Below, piece by piece: positions 7,691 through 16,760 of a stretch of DNA of 44,492 nt. The stretch's first letter is position 1; the number at the start of each line of letters is the position of its first letter. Origin of the DNA: Rhodanobacter sp. (GTDB taxonomy: Bacteria; Pseudomonadota; Gammaproteobacteria; Xanthomonadales; Rhodanobacteraceae). The notes below the pieces were generated by a model that worked only from the letters and a program-made list of their open reading frames with translations, made no database searches and was not told the origin of the DNA. The stretch is taken from positions 1 through 44,492 of the forward strand of contig SCSE01000026.1 in the NCBI GenBank assembly GCA_004298015.1, read 5' to 3'. The translations under genes were made by a program, and so were the position numbers.

Positions 7691-8779
7691 ATGAGCAAAA
7701 CCTTTCAGTCTGGCCGAGCTCTCGTCATCGGCGTCGGTGAATATGACTCGCTCAGCCCCCTCGGCTTGGCGCCTGTCTACGACGCCGACGATGTTGCCGA
7801 TCTCCTGACCGGCGCCAATTACTGCGGGTATCCTGCAGAAAACATGCAGGTCCTGCGCAACGCCGATGCTTCTCGGACCGCTATCATCGACGGGCTCAAG
7901 AGGCTAGCCGCAGACGCCCGAGCTGGCGACACAGTCGTCGTCTACTTCTCCGGTCATGGCGCGCAGCGACTGTCAGGACCAGACATTGGTACGTATCTAT
8001 GTCCTCCTGAGTTCGACAGTTGTCGGCCTCGCGAGACGGGTATAGAGGCGGAAGAGCTTTCCGAATTACTCAAGCAGATTCCCGCGGAACGCCTGTTAGT
8101 TCTCGTGGACGCCTGCCATTCAGGTGCCGCAGCACGTATCAAGGGACCCGCCGAGGACATCACCAAGTGGGCGTTCGGTGGGCCGAAGCTCGAGGCTCTC
8201 GCGCAAGGAAAGGGTCGCGTCATCCTTTCGGCCAGCGCGGCTCAAGAATACTCGTTAATCCTGGGGCGTCATCGCAATAGCCTGTTCACTCACTTCCTGC
8301 TGAAAGGATTACAAGGGGCTGTGGGCGATCGTTCGGACGGTCTCATCAGAGTCCTGGATCTTTTCCACTATCTAGCGGAGGAAATCCCGACTGCTCACAG
8401 CGCTCAGAACCCCGTGCTAACGACGCACACACAAGACAACTTCCCTGTTGCATTGCGCAAGGGAGGACGCCTCAAGTCTGAGGAGGACACCGCAGCTGTT
8501 GCCTCCGCAGAAAGCATCGCAAGTCCCCGTGAGCTGGAAGACTTGCTGGTTGCTCTCTATCCGCAGGGTCCACTCGACCGGGAAATCTGGTCTCGCGCTG
8601 GCGGTGAAGTCGCGACCTTGAGTATAGGTAACACCGGGCGGGCGGCTTGGCACGGGGCCCTTCGCCTGCTGGCCCAAGGTGGTGGCGGAGCCAATATCAC
8701 CATGCGCAGTCTTCTGACAGAAGCATCAAGTGAGTACGGGGCAAACGCCGACCTCAGGCGCTTCCTCGGCGCTGCCTAA
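7691..8779 (+). CDS. Caspase-fold cysteine peptidase with C-terminal EAD1-like domain
   Basis: A 362-residue protease of clan CD (C14, metacaspase/paracaspase-like). The first strand is RALVIGVGEYD. The catalytic His is H89 in VVYFSGHG, and the catalytic Cys is C142 in LVLVDACHSGAA; both are intact, so the enzyme should be active. The peptidase domain spans about residues 8-255. A linker with Glu/Ala runs to about 277, and an EAD1-like domain fills 278-362 with LYPQGPLDREIWSRAGG, nearly the same motif as at the end of the GAP1-like protein. There is no signal peptide, so action in the cytoplasm is expected. The ATG lies four bases after the upstream stop. As last gene in the operon it is the likely toxic effector, causing proteolysis or abortive cell death when released. 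The substrate is unknown. Confidence 0.88.
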   Translation: MSKTFQSGRALVIGVGEYDSLSPLGLAPVYDADDVADLLTGANYCGYPAENMQVLRNADASRTAIIDGLKRLAADARAGDTVVVYFSGHGAQRLSGPDIGTYLCPPEFDSCRPRETGIEAEELSELLKQIPAERLLVLVDACHSGAAARIKGPAEDITKWAFGGPKLEALAQGKGRVILSASAAQEYSLILGRHRNSLFTHFLLKGLQGAVGDRSDGLIRVLDLFHYLAEEIPTAHSAQNPVLTTHTQDNFPVALRKGGRLKSEEDTAAVASAESIASPRELEDLLVALYPQGPLDREIWSRAGGEVATLSIGNTGRAAWHGALRLLAQGGGGANITMRSLLTEASSEYGANADLRRFLGAA

Positions 8780-9242
8780 GCGGCCGTAAGCGTGCGCGCG
8801 ACGGCTCACAACAGCTATTTGTCGCTGAGGGCATTTGGTTAGGTAAGCTAGCCTTTGATGCCATGGATGTGAACGCAGCTGGGTCGAACAACTGCCAGCG
8901 CTTAACAGCCGCTGGTCGTCAGGCGGGAGTCAAGTCAGAAGGCAAGGGTGCTCCACTGCTGACATTCGCGCGGGCATCGGGCTCCAAGCTCAGCAGCTGC
9001 TTGTGGCTAGTCTGCCTGAGTAGACCCACCGTCGCCAAGGGTTCTACCCCGTTTTCGCGGGCAGGTCCAACTATCAGATGTCTACGAAATCAGGGGCATA
9101 CGATCTAGTGGCCGGCTTGGGCCAGCAACGCGAGTCCTGGTGGTGCTTTTTCAAATGCGGATTTTGGCCGTCAAAGTTAGCACTCATGATAAGCACAGTT
9201 ATCATCAGTCCAAACTTCGCATACGTGTAGCTAGGAGGCATG
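8780..9242. other. Intergenic region between caspase and SIR2 genes
   Basis: The 460 bases hold no convincing gene. They contain a 13-base copy of the repeat seen at 1760 and 1826 (here 9025-9037) and, near the right end, a strong inverted repeat just upstream of the SIR2-type gene. No clear terminator for the caspase operon was recognised. Confidence 0.5.
9182..9209. promoter_or_regulatory. Operator-like inverted repeat upstream of SIR2 gene
   Basis: ATGATAA (9186-9192) and TTATCAT (9199-9205) form perfect arms around the spacer GCACAG. The arms extend outward by ACT/AGT after one C-C mismatch. It ends about 33 bases before the gene start, a suitable place for a repressor site. No regulator gene for it is visible. 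Confidence 0.45.
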
Positions 9243-11615
9243 ATGACAATAGATACCGATGAGCTCGGCGAGGTCGATCCCGCTTCGGCCGTTCTCTTTC
9301 TTGGCTCAGGTTTTAGTCTCGGTTCGACAAACATCGATGGCAAGAATCCACCCAACGGGACAGGACTGCGACAGCATTTCATCAAGCAGCTCGGACTACC
9401 GACCGACACTACCTATGACCTGCAGGTCCTGAGCGAGGAATTCGCAGAGCGCAGCGCCCAGGCTCTTCGTGACGAGCTTTACAAAATCTTCCGAGTGACC
9501 AAATTGGACGATGCGCAGACGGCCGTACTAGGTGAGCCTTGGCGTCGGATTTACACCACTAACTACGACGATGCCGTAGAGATGCACCGACTAGGTACCA
9601 AGTCGAAGCCCAACGCATTCGACGTCTCAGCGCCTGTGCCGAACAAGCTGCCGCACGGCGCCGTGATCCATCTTCACGGCAGCATAAGGCTGATTACTCC
9701 CGAGAATGTGTTGAACAGCCTTGTCCTAGGCGAGTCGTCATATGTTAACCAGTATGTGGTGCGATCGCCTTGGTACGACCAGTTTCAACGCGATATCGCG
9801 TTCGCTAGCGCGCTGTACATCGTGGGATACAGCCTAGCGGACTACCACATTGCGGGCCTCCTCCTGGCGAATCCCACGCTAGCGACCCGGACTGTCTTCA
9901 TTCAGGGGCCCAAACCAGATCCCATCTTCATTAGGCGCACAGCGCAATATGGCCGGACGTTGTTCATCGGAACAGAGGGCTTCGCCACGGCCCTTGCACA
10001 CGCGCCGCGACCAACTGCGGCAAGGCCAGTTAATCTCCGGTCATTCCGGTCGCTGGCGCCCACTAGGGATAGGTGGTCAAGCGCCCGGCCCACCGCAGCC
10101 GAGGTTTATGATCTATTGGTATATGGCGATTTTGACGCTGGGAGATTGGCGCGGTCTCAACCTAGTGAAGATTACGCGATCGCGCGAGCCGACACTGTTC
10201 GTGCTGCAGCAGACGCCATAGAACATAAGCATGCGTTGGTGGTCGACGGCCGCCTCGGAAATGGCAAGACCATCTTCCTCCATCTCCTCGCCTTTGAGCT
10301 TTCCGCACGTAATTGGACATGTCTCCTTTTCAAACCAGGGAATCCCGAGATCGCGCAGGAGATCGCCGCACTGGCTAACGTCGAGCGGCTCGTCCTCTTC
10401 ATCGAACAGTATTCTGCGGCGCAGGACGAGCTCAGGGGACTGCGGGAGGCGTTGCCAAATGCCCGACTAGTTGTTGAGGTGCGTACCGGGACCTTCGAAG
10501 TTCGATTCCACGAGTTGGTCAAACTGTTGCCGCGGCCGTTCGACAGAGTCAGCCTGAACGCGCTTTCGAAAGCGGATATCAGAGCATTTGGCGGCCTTTG
10601 CGAGAGCGCCGGCCTTCGTGTGCCAAGAGCTGGCCAAACGAGTGACCTGCGAGACGTGCTTCTTGATCTTTTCAACAATCAGGCCATCCGCGATCGAGTT
10701 CGCGCCACACTTGCGCCTTTGTTTGAGAAGCGATCAACGAATCGCGTCCTCATCATGACGATGCTGATCGCGATTCATCAGGGCTCCGTTAGCGCAGCCT
10801 TCGTCCGTTCCGTCGCTGGGGAAGATCCGTTTGCCGCCTTGAAGCCGATGGAGGATCTAGCTAACGAAATTTTCGATATTTCAGCAGATGGGTTCCGAGC
10901 GCGATCAGCCGTCTTCTCGTCGTTTGTCATCAATGCGTTCTCCGACGCCGATGATATCGCTGACGCGATAGTGGGACTGACCCTGGCGGCCGCGAAGCGG
11001 CGAACAGAGCGGCCTTATCGGGTTCTGATGTCCAGCATGATGGCCTACGGAAGTCTGCGTCGGACACTGCGTGGCAAGGGCGACGCGGAAACGATCATTA
11101 TCGGCATCTACGAGCGGCTTCGCTACGATGAGCGGGTTGGCGGGGAGCCCCTTTTCTGGCTCCAATACGCCATTGCGATGGTCGAGCTTCATAAACTCGA
11201 TGTCGCCGACGAGTTCATTGGCACGGCCTATCGCAAGGCCACTGAGCTGAAGGGATTCCAAACTTACCAGATCGACACGCAGGCCTTTCGGATTGCCCTT
11301 ATGCGCGCCATCGCTGAGCCTAAAGGCAGCGATGTGTCTAATATCGAGCAGATCCTCCATGGGATTGAGCGCATTGAGGCCATGTTGGCGGATGACAGTC
11401 ATCGCGCCTACGCGATTCGCGTGCTCGATGGTGTTCAAGCATTTGTAGCCGCACGACAGAGCGACCTTGACAATGGAGAAAGAGTCGCGCTCCAGTTCTG
11501 GCTTCTCAAGGTTGCCAAATCACTCGCGGCGCTCCCTGCTGACTTCAAGGCTGCTACTGACTCGGAATTGATACGCAGCCAGATCGAGAAGTCTGCCGCC
11601 TCATTCGTAGCGTAG
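9243..11615 (+). CDS. SIR2-like domain and P-loop NTPase protein (probable antiphage defence)
   Basis: A 790-residue two-part protein. The N-terminal SIR2-like domain (about 10-255) shows the NAD-binding GSGFS (21-25), TTNYD (105-109), the HLHG motif with likely catalytic H145, and VGYSLAD (194-200). A P-loop NTPase follows: Walker A GRLGNGKT at 336-343 and a Walker B-like RLVLFIEQY near 380. The last 350 residues are helical. SIR2 domains in defence proteins commonly hydrolyse NAD to block phage growth, and the NTPase part would act as sensor or switch. AGGAGG ends at 9238, so the second ATG (9243) has a better spacing than the first at 9240; both are in frame. The gene stands alone behind an inverted repeat, so it may be a separate defence module rather than a sixth gene of the caspase system. 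Confidence 0.8.
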   Translation: MTIDTDELGEVDPASAVLFLGSGFSLGSTNIDGKNPPNGTGLRQHFIKQLGLPTDTTYDLQVLSEEFAERSAQALRDELYKIFRVTKLDDAQTAVLGEPWRRIYTTNYDDAVEMHRLGTKSKPNAFDVSAPVPNKLPHGAVIHLHGSIRLITPENVLNSLVLGESSYVNQYVVRSPWYDQFQRDIAFASALYIVGYSLADYHIAGLLLANPTLATRTVFIQGPKPDPIFIRRTAQYGRTLFIGTEGFATALAHAPRPTAARPVNLRSFRSLAPTRDRWSSARPTAAEVYDLLVYGDFDAGRLARSQPSEDYAIARADTVRAAADAIEHKHALVVDGRLGNGKTIFLHLLAFELSARNWTCLLFKPGNPEIAQEIAALANVERLVLFIEQYSAAQDELRGLREALPNARLVVEVRTGTFEVRFHELVKLLPRPFDRVSLNALSKADIRAFGGLCESAGLRVPRAGQTSDLRDVLLDLFNNQAIRDRVRATLAPLFEKRSTNRVLIMTMLIAIHQGSVSAAFVRSVAGEDPFAALKPMEDLANEIFDISADGFRARSAVFSSFVINAFSDADDIADAIVGLTLAAAKRRTERPYRVLMSSMMAYGSLRRTLRGKGDAETIIIGIYERLRYDERVGGEPLFWLQYAIAMVELHKLDVADEFIGTAYRKATELKGFQTYQIDTQAFRIALMRAIAEPKGSDVSNIEQILHGIERIEAMLADDSHRAYAIRVLDGVQAFVAARQSDLDNGERVALQFWLLKVAKSLAALPADFKAATDSELIRSQIEKSAASFVA

Positions 11616-11929
11616 AAGCTTCATGTTTGCCCTCTGACCGGAGCGAGCCCGGCGTTTGGAGGGGCGTAAAAGTAGACTCAGAATGCCAATGTCGAGCCCC
11701 TCAATAAGCGATCGTGTCAGGGGGGCTAAACATTCAATGGATTTTTAAAATCTCGCACTCGGCGCCAACTTCCGGGCGTCCACGCCATGGAATCATCATC
11801 CGCTTCTACTTTCGGACGGATGAGTTGAAAAGAAGACGTTTTCATGGCCAGCGCGAGCTCGGGGACACTCTCGGGACAGAACGGGCGGTGCACAAGCGGT
11901 ACGCTCCGGGACAAAACGGGGACACAGCC
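11616..11929. other. Island right-end stretch without a gene
   Basis: About 310 bases between the SIR2-type gene and the tRNA terminator. I see no gene. Short GGGACA-rich repeats occur near 11864-11925 (GGGGACACT, CGGGACAGAACGGG, CGGGACAAAACGGG). They look like the debris found beside tRNA-linked integrative elements. No integrase remnant could be read. Confidence 0.4.
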
Positions 11930-11964
11930 AAAAAAAAAGGCCCAACTCTGAGAGTAGGGCCTTT
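11930..11964 (-). terminator. Intrinsic terminator of tRNA-Thr
   Basis: Read on the minus strand, a perfect 8-bp stem AAAGGCCC/GGGCCTTT encloses a second 5-bp stem ACTCT/AGAGT and is followed by a run of T. It lies 17 bases beyond the tRNA 3' end, an ideal position to end its transcript. Confidence 0.9.
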
Positions 11965-11981
11965 CGCTAAGTCATTGATAT

Positions 11982-12057
11982 TGGTGCCGGAAATAGGAAT
12001 CGAACCTACGACCTACGCATTACGAATGCGCCGCTCTACCAACTGAGCTATTCCGGC
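11982..12057 (-). tRNA. tRNA-Thr (anticodon CGU)
   Basis: A 76-nt tRNA with all four arms. The acceptor begins GCCGGAA and pairs with TTCCGGC, and the CCA end is encoded. The anticodon loop is TTCGTAA, so the anticodon is CGU (Thr, ACG codons). The T arm contains GGTTCGATTCC. The gene is flanked by its own promoter and terminator. The adjacent island on its 3' side suggests it is, or was, the integration target. Confidence 0.95.
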
Positions 12058-12069
12058 AATCAGCCGCCA

Positions 12070-12098
12070 ATTTTACGGTGCGGCGTCACACGGCGCAA
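12070..12098 (-). promoter_or_regulatory. Sigma-70 promoter of tRNA-Thr
   Basis: On the minus strand TTGCGC (-35) and TAAAAT (-10) are separated by 17 bases. The -10 box ends 12 bases before the mature tRNA 5' end, leaving a short leader. This fits a strong tRNA promoter with a GC-rich discriminator. Confidence 0.65.
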
Positions 12099-12147
12099 GC
12101 AACGGCGCAAGGGCGCGGTCGCAGTGGTGCGCGCTCGGTACATCAGG

Positions 12148-13110
12148 TTAGAAGTTGACCGAGCTGTTGCTGCCCACCGTGCGCAACTCCTTCGGCAGTG
12201 CGAAGGTGATGTTTTCCGGTTCGCCGTCCAGTTCACGCACATCGCCCGCACCGCATGCCTGCAGCCGGATGATCACATCGCGTACCAGCTTCTCCGGCGC
12301 AGACGCGCCAGCGGTGAGGCCGATCCGCGTGACGCCATCGAGCCAACCCGCCTCGATGTGCTCGGCGTTGTCGATCAGGAACGAGCGTACACCCTGCTTT
12401 TCAGCCAGTTCACGCAGACGGTTGGAATTGGAGCTGTTGATCGAACCGACCACCAGCATCAGGTCGACCGCATCCGCCAGGCGACGCACCGCATCCTGAC
12501 GGTTCTGCGTGGCGTAGCAGATGTCATCCTTGCGCGGGCCTTCGATGTCGGGAAACCGGGCGCGCAACGCGTCGATGATGGCCTTGGTATCATCCACCGA
12601 CAAGGTCGTCTGCGTCACATAGGCCAGCTTGTGCAAGTACCGCGGCGTCAGTCGTGCGACGCAATCCAGTGATTCGACCAGCAGGATCTCGCCGGCATTG
12701 GCCGGGTTCCACTGCCCCATCGTACCTTCCACTTCGGGGTGGCCGGCATGGCCGATCAGCACCACGCTGTGGCCAATACGGCCAAGCCGGGCAACCTCCA
12801 TGTGCACCTTGGTAACCAGCGGACAGGTCGCGTCGAACACCTTGAGGTCGCGCTGCTCGGCTTCCTCGCGGACTGCCTGCGACACACCATGCGCGCTGAA
12901 GATGACCGTGGCCCCATCGGGTACCTCGTGCAGCTCGTCGACGAAAACCGCGCCGTCGGCGCGCAACTTGTCGACCACGTAGCGGTTATGCACCACTTCG
13001 TGCCGCACGTAGATCGGCGCGCCGTACGATTCGAGCGCACGCTCGACAATGGCGATGGCGCGATCGACGCCGGCACAAAATCCACGGGGGTTGGCGAGCA
13101 GGATGTCCAT
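12148..13110 (-). CDS. ispH: 4-hydroxy-3-methylbut-2-enyl diphosphate reductase
   Basis: IspH (LytB) catalyses the last step of the MEP isoprenoid pathway, reducing HMBPP to isopentenyl and dimethylallyl diphosphate with a 4Fe-4S cluster. The 320 residues match the family length. The three cluster cysteines are C12 (NPRGFCAGV), C96 (FDATCPLV) and C198 (DDICYAT). The substrate-binding histidines HEVVHN near residue 37 and SAHG near 72 are present, as are the Glu/Thr/Asn motifs (EGT, QTT, SSNSNRL). It is the last gene of the murJ-ribF-ileS-lspA-ispH run, with fkpB absent between lspA and ispH. A REP-like half-site sits in the 65-base gap before it. Its end lies 90 bases from the tRNA-Thr gene. 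Confidence 0.97.
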   Translation of the reverse strand: MDILLANPRGFCAGVDRAIAIVERALESYGAPIYVRHEVVHNRYVVDKLRADGAVFVDELHEVPDGATVIFSAHGVSQAVREEAEQRDLKVFDATCPLVTKVHMEVARLGRIGHSVVLIGHAGHPEVEGTMGQWNPANAGEILLVESLDCVARLTPRYLHKLAYVTQTTLSVDDTKAIIDALRARFPDIEGPRKDDICYATQNRQDAVRRLADAVDLMLVVGSINSSNSNRLRELAEKQGVRSFLIDNAEHIEAGWLDGVTRIGLTAGASAPEKLVRDVIIRLQACGAGDVRELDGEPENITFALPKELRTVGSNSSVNF

Positions 13111-13130
13111 GAAGTCTCAGGTAAGTCGGG

Positions 13131-13170
13131 CCTGTGCAGAAGCGCACCCTGTGCGCGATGTTCTTGCCTG
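13131..13170. repeat. REP-like half-site
   Basis: One arm of the local palindrome family (AGCGCACCCTGTGCGCGA) is present between lspA and ispH. The opposing arm is lost or too degenerate to pair fully. Confidence 0.5.
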
Positions 13171-13175
13171 GGTAA

Positions 13176-13676
13176 TTATCGCACGCTGCCGGTGGACTTG
13201 CCGCTGAACATGCCGAAGGCAATCAGCATCACTGCGCCGACGGTGATGCTGGAGTCCGCCAGGTTGAATACCGGGTAGCTCCATTGGTGGAAGTACACCT
13301 GGATGAAATCGGTGACCTGGCCGGCGTGCAGGCGATCGACCAGATTGCCCATGGCACCGCCGACGATCAGCGCCAACGGCATCGCGGTGCGCCAGTCCCG
13401 CCGCGCCGTACGCGCCAGCCACACGACCAGCACCGTACTGATGAGCACCGCCAACACCACGAAAAACCAGCGCTGCCAACCGGAACCGTCGGCAAGGAAG
13501 CTGAAAGCGGCACCACGATTGAATGCCAGCGTCCAGTTCAGAAAACCGGGGATCACCGGATGCGGCAAACCCGCCGGTGCCAGCGCGTGCAACGCCCACC
13601 ACTTGCTGAGCTGGTCGAGCGCGATGACAGTGGCCGACAGCCACAGCCAGGCCAGTGCATTGGGTTTGGAAGTCAT
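13176..13676 (-). CDS. lspA: Lipoprotein signal peptidase (signal peptidase II)
   Basis: LspA is the inner-membrane aspartyl protease that removes signal peptides from diacylated prolipoproteins. From the ATG at 13676 the protein has 166 residues and four hydrophobic segments (about 10-30, 66-88, 97-113, 140-158). The catalytic dyad is D114 in GNLVDRL and D141 in FNLADSS. The Asn-Arg motif AFNRGAAFSF is also intact. An ATG six codons upstream (13694) is possible, but the N-terminus from 13676 fits relatives better. The gene lies between ileS and ispH on the same strand, as in most gammaproteobacteria. A REP palindrome fills part of the gap to ileS, which might modulate message stability. Confidence 0.95.
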   Translation of the reverse strand: MTSKPNALAWLWLSATVIALDQLSKWWALHALAPAGLPHPVIPGFLNWTLAFNRGAAFSFLADGSGWQRWFFVVLAVLISTVLVVWLARTARRDWRTAMPLALIVGGAMGNLVDRLHAGQVTDFIQVYFHQWSYPVFNLADSSITVGAVMLIAFGMFSGKSTGSVR

Positions 13677-13717
13677 GGGATGAAGCACCTGCATAGCTAA
13701 TGGGAACCATGGCGGCG

Positions 13718-13789
13718 GTAGGAGCGCACCCTGTGCGCGAAAGCTCTTCGCAGGCAGGCAAAAGGATCGCGCACAGGGTGCGCTCCTAC
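13718..13789. repeat. REP-like palindrome (copy 1)
   Basis: GGAGCGCACCCTGTGCGCGA and its reverse complement face each other across about 25 bases, giving a long hairpin. It lies in the ileS-lspA gap. Near-identical copies are at 23758-23829 and 25910-25979. Confidence 0.9.
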
Positions 13790-13799
13790 ACGGGGTCGA

Positions 13800-16661
13800 T
13801 CAGAACCAGCGACGGTCCTCACCGGATCCTTCGATATTGTCGATGCAACGCCCGCACAGCTCCGGGTGTTCGGCATGGCGGCCGACATCGTCGCGGCGGT
13901 GCCAGCAGCGCACGCATTTCGCCGCGCTGCTGACACTGGCGGAAACCCATACCTCGGCACTGTCCAGCTCCCATTTCACCGCATCGTCCGGGCGCGGGGT
14001 CAGCGGCGCCAGTTGCAACTCGGACGTGATGAAGAAGAAGCGAAGTTCGTCGCCCACCTCGGCATAGCGCGCGCAGGTCGCGTCGTCGGCGTGGATCGCC
14101 AACCGGGCCTCCAGCGCCGCACCGATCCGATCCGCCTTGCGCATGCCTTCGAGCACACGCGAGGCGGTCTCGCGCATGGCCAGCAGGCCCGCCCACCATT
14201 CGCGCTGCGCCGGCGAGGACTGGGTCGCCGCCAACCCCTCGTACCAGGTTTCGAACAATACGCTCTCGCCGCGCGGGCCAGGCAACGCCTGCCAGATCTC
14301 CTCGGCGGTAAAGCTGAGCACCGGGGCCAGCCAGCGCACCAGTGCTTCGGCAATGCGGTACATCGCGCTCTGCGCGCTGCGCCGGCCGCGGCTGTCGGTC
14401 GGCATGGTGTACAGGCGGTCCTTGGTGATGTCGAGATACAACGCGCCGAGCTCATTGGTGCAGAAGTTCTGTACCCGCGCTACGATCTCCGGGAAGTCGT
14501 AGCGCTCATACGCGGCGAGCACCGCTTGTTGCACATCGAAGGCCTGCTGCACCGCCCACTGATCCAGCAACAGGCTGTCCTCGACCGGCAGCAGGTGCTG
14601 TGCCGGATCGAAGCCGTGCAGGTTGCCGAGCAGGAACTTCGCCGTGTTGCGGATGCGCCGATAGGTGTCGGAAACGCGCTTGAGGATTTCGTCGGAGACG
14701 GTCATCTCGTTGCGATAGTCGGCCGACGCGACCCACAGCCTCAGCACATCCGCGCCAAGGGTATCCATCACCTTCTGCGGTGCCACCACGTTGCCCAGCG
14801 ACTTGGACATCTTGCGGCCGTTGGCATCGACCGCGAAGCCATGGGTGAGCACGTCCTGATAGGGCGCGCGTCCGAAGATCGCCGACGAGGTCAGCAACGA
14901 GGACTGGAACCAGCCACGATGCTGGTCCGAACCCTCCAGATACATCACCTTGTAGTGGGTTGCCCGGCCCTGCTGCAGCTCGGGCCGCTCACCGATCACC
15001 GCGTAGTGGGTCACCCCGGAGTCGAACCACACATCCAGTACGTCGGTGACTTTTTCGTAATCCTTCGCCTCATCGCCGAGCAGCTCCACCGGATCCAGCG
15101 CGAACCACGCATCGATGCCACCCTGCTCCACTTTTTGTGCGATCTGCTCCAGCAGTTCGACCGAATGCGGATGCGGCTCCTGCGTCGCCTTGTGCACGAA
15201 CAGCGCAATCGGCACGCCCCAGGTCCGCTGCCGCGAGATGCACCAGTCAGGCCGTCCGGCGACCATGCCGGCAATGCGCTCCTCGCCCCAGCCCGGTACC
15301 CAGCGGACCCGCTTGATCGCACTGAGCGCGGTGTCCCGCAACGTCGCCTGCTCCATCGAGATAAACCACTGCGGCGTGGTGCGGTAGATCACCGGCGTCT
15401 TGTGCCGCCAGCAATGCGGATAACTGTGTTCGATTTTCACGAAGGCCAGCAGCACGCCACGCGCGCGCAGCAGGTCGACCAGGGCATCGTTGGCCTTCCA
15501 GATGTGTTGCCCGGCCAGTGCCGTGTCACCGACCGCCGGCGTATCGGCGCGAAAGGTGCCGCGGCTCTCCACCAGGTTCAGCGTCTCGATACCGTATTCG
15601 CGGGAAACGGCAAAATCTTCCACACCGTGGTCGGGCGAGGTATGCACGGCACCGGTGCCGTCCTCGGACGAGACATGCTCACCGAGAATCACCGGCACCT
15701 CGCGCGGATAGAACGGGTGGCGCAGCGCCATCCCCTCCAGCGCACTGCCCACGGCATGACCGAGCACGGTTGCCGGCTCCATGCCGTAGCGTTGTGCCAC
15801 CGGCTCGACCAGCGCACTGGCGACCACCAGCAGCACGCGGCGGTCGTTGCGCGACGGGCCTTCGATCAGCGCGTACTCCAGGTCGGCACCGAGCGACACC
15901 GCCTGGCTTTCCGGCAGCGTCCACGGCGTGGTGGTCCAGATCGGCACCGCGACAATCGCCTCGCCGGCGTCGACATCGAAGCAGGCCGCCAACGCCTTCG
16001 GATCGACCGCGTCGTATGCCACATCGACCGCCGGCGAGTGCTTGTCCGCATACTCGATTTCCGCCTCGGCCAGCGCGGAACCGCAATCGAAGCACCAGAA
16101 CACCGGCTTCGCACCGCGCACCACATGCCCGTTGGACACTACCCGTGCCAGCGCGCGCAGCATGTCGGCCTCGTAGCTGAAATCCATCGTGCGGTACGGC
16201 CGCTGCCAGTCGCCAAGCACACCCAACCGCTTGAAGTCGGCGCGCTGCGTATCCACTTGTCCGGCGGCGTACTCACGGCATTTCTGGCGGAACGCGGCGG
16301 CATCGAGCTTGTCGCCCGGCTTGCCGAACTTCTTCTCCACCGCGATCTCGATCGGCAGGCCGTGGCAGTCCCAACCGGGGACATAGGGCGCGCGATGTCC
16401 GGCCAGCAGCTTCGACTTGACCGTGATGTCCTTGAGGATCTTGTTGACCGCATGACCGATATGGATCGCCCCGTTGGCATACGGCGGGCCGTCGTGCAAC
16501 ACGAACACCTTGTCGCGATCGGCGCTGTGCTGCTGGATCTGCGCATAGCGGTCGACCCGCTCCCACTCGGCCAGCCAGCCCGGCTCGCGCTTTGGCAGGT
16601 CGCCGCGCATCGGGAAGCTGGTCTGCGGCAGGTTGATCGTGCTTTTGTAGTCGTGGGTCAT
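13800..16661 (-). CDS. ileS: Isoleucyl-tRNA synthetase
   Basis: A class Ia aminoacyl-tRNA synthetase of 953 residues that charges tRNA-Ile. The HIGH signature is at residues 67-70 ([10 protein letters not shown]), with GPPYANG just before it. The KMSKS loop reads KMSKSLGN near residue 610. The CP1 editing domain carries TTPWTLP and the segment around [16 protein letters not shown]. The C-terminal zinc-binding part has CVRCWHRR and CGRCIDNI, typical of the bacterial IleS1 type. The length and all motifs are complete. It sits between ribF and lspA on the same strand. The N-terminus [20 protein letters not shown] matches the family, so the ATG at 16661 is secure. Confidence 0.98.
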   Translation of the reverse strand: MTHDYKSTINLPQTSFPMRGDLPKREPGWLAEWERVDRYAQIQQHSADRDKVFVLHDGPPYANGAIHIGHAVNKILKDITVKSKLLAGHRAPYVPGWDCHGLPIEIAVEKKFGKPGDKLDAAAFRQKCREYAAGQVDTQRADFKRLGVLGDWQRPYRTMDFSYEADMLRALARVVSNGHVVRGAKPVFWCFDCGSALAEAEIEYADKHSPAVDVAYDAVDPKALAACFDVDAGEAIVAVPIWTTTPWTLPESQAVSLGADLEYALIEGPSRNDRRVLLVVASALVEPVAQRYGMEPATVLGHAVGSALEGMALRHPFYPREVPVILGEHVSSEDGTGAVHTSPDHGVEDFAVSREYGIETLNLVESRGTFRADTPAVGDTALAGQHIWKANDALVDLLRARGVLLAFVKIEHSYPHCWRHKTPVIYRTTPQWFISMEQATLRDTALSAIKRVRWVPGWGEERIAGMVAGRPDWCISRQRTWGVPIALFVHKATQEPHPHSVELLEQIAQKVEQGGIDAWFALDPVELLGDEAKDYEKVTDVLDVWFDSGVTHYAVIGERPELQQGRATHYKVMYLEGSDQHRGWFQSSLLTSSAIFGRAPYQDVLTHGFAVDANGRKMSKSLGNVVAPQKVMDTLGADVLRLWVASADYRNEMTVSDEILKRVSDTYRRIRNTAKFLLGNLHGFDPAQHLLPVEDSLLLDQWAVQQAFDVQQAVLAAYERYDFPEIVARVQNFCTNELGALYLDITKDRLYTMPTDSRGRRSAQSAMYRIAEALVRWLAPVLSFTAEEIWQALPGPRGESVLFETWYEGLAATQSSPAQREWWAGLLAMRETASRVLEGMRKADRIGAALEARLAIHADDATCARYAEVGDELRFFFITSELQLAPLTPRPDDAVKWELDSAEVWVSASVSSAAKCVRCWHRRDDVGRHAEHPELCGRCIDNIEGSGEDRRWF

Positions 16662-16760
16662 TGCGTCATGCCATTGCGGATCTGTTGATGCCTGCCAGCG
16701 GCCGGCTAAAGAGGGTGCAAGTTAGTGGATTGCCGAGCAAACTGAAATGCCGGGCGTATC

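Noticed and set aside
11714..12046. Plus-strand frame running into tRNA-Thr
   Set aside because: Its end is the reverse complement of the tRNA gene, a common false annotation.
13866..16688. Open frame of about 940 codons on the plus strand opposite ileS
   Set aside because: It lies fully antisense to an intact ileS. The product is extremely rich in Arg, His and Gln with no family motif, an effect of GC-rich codon bias in the real gene.
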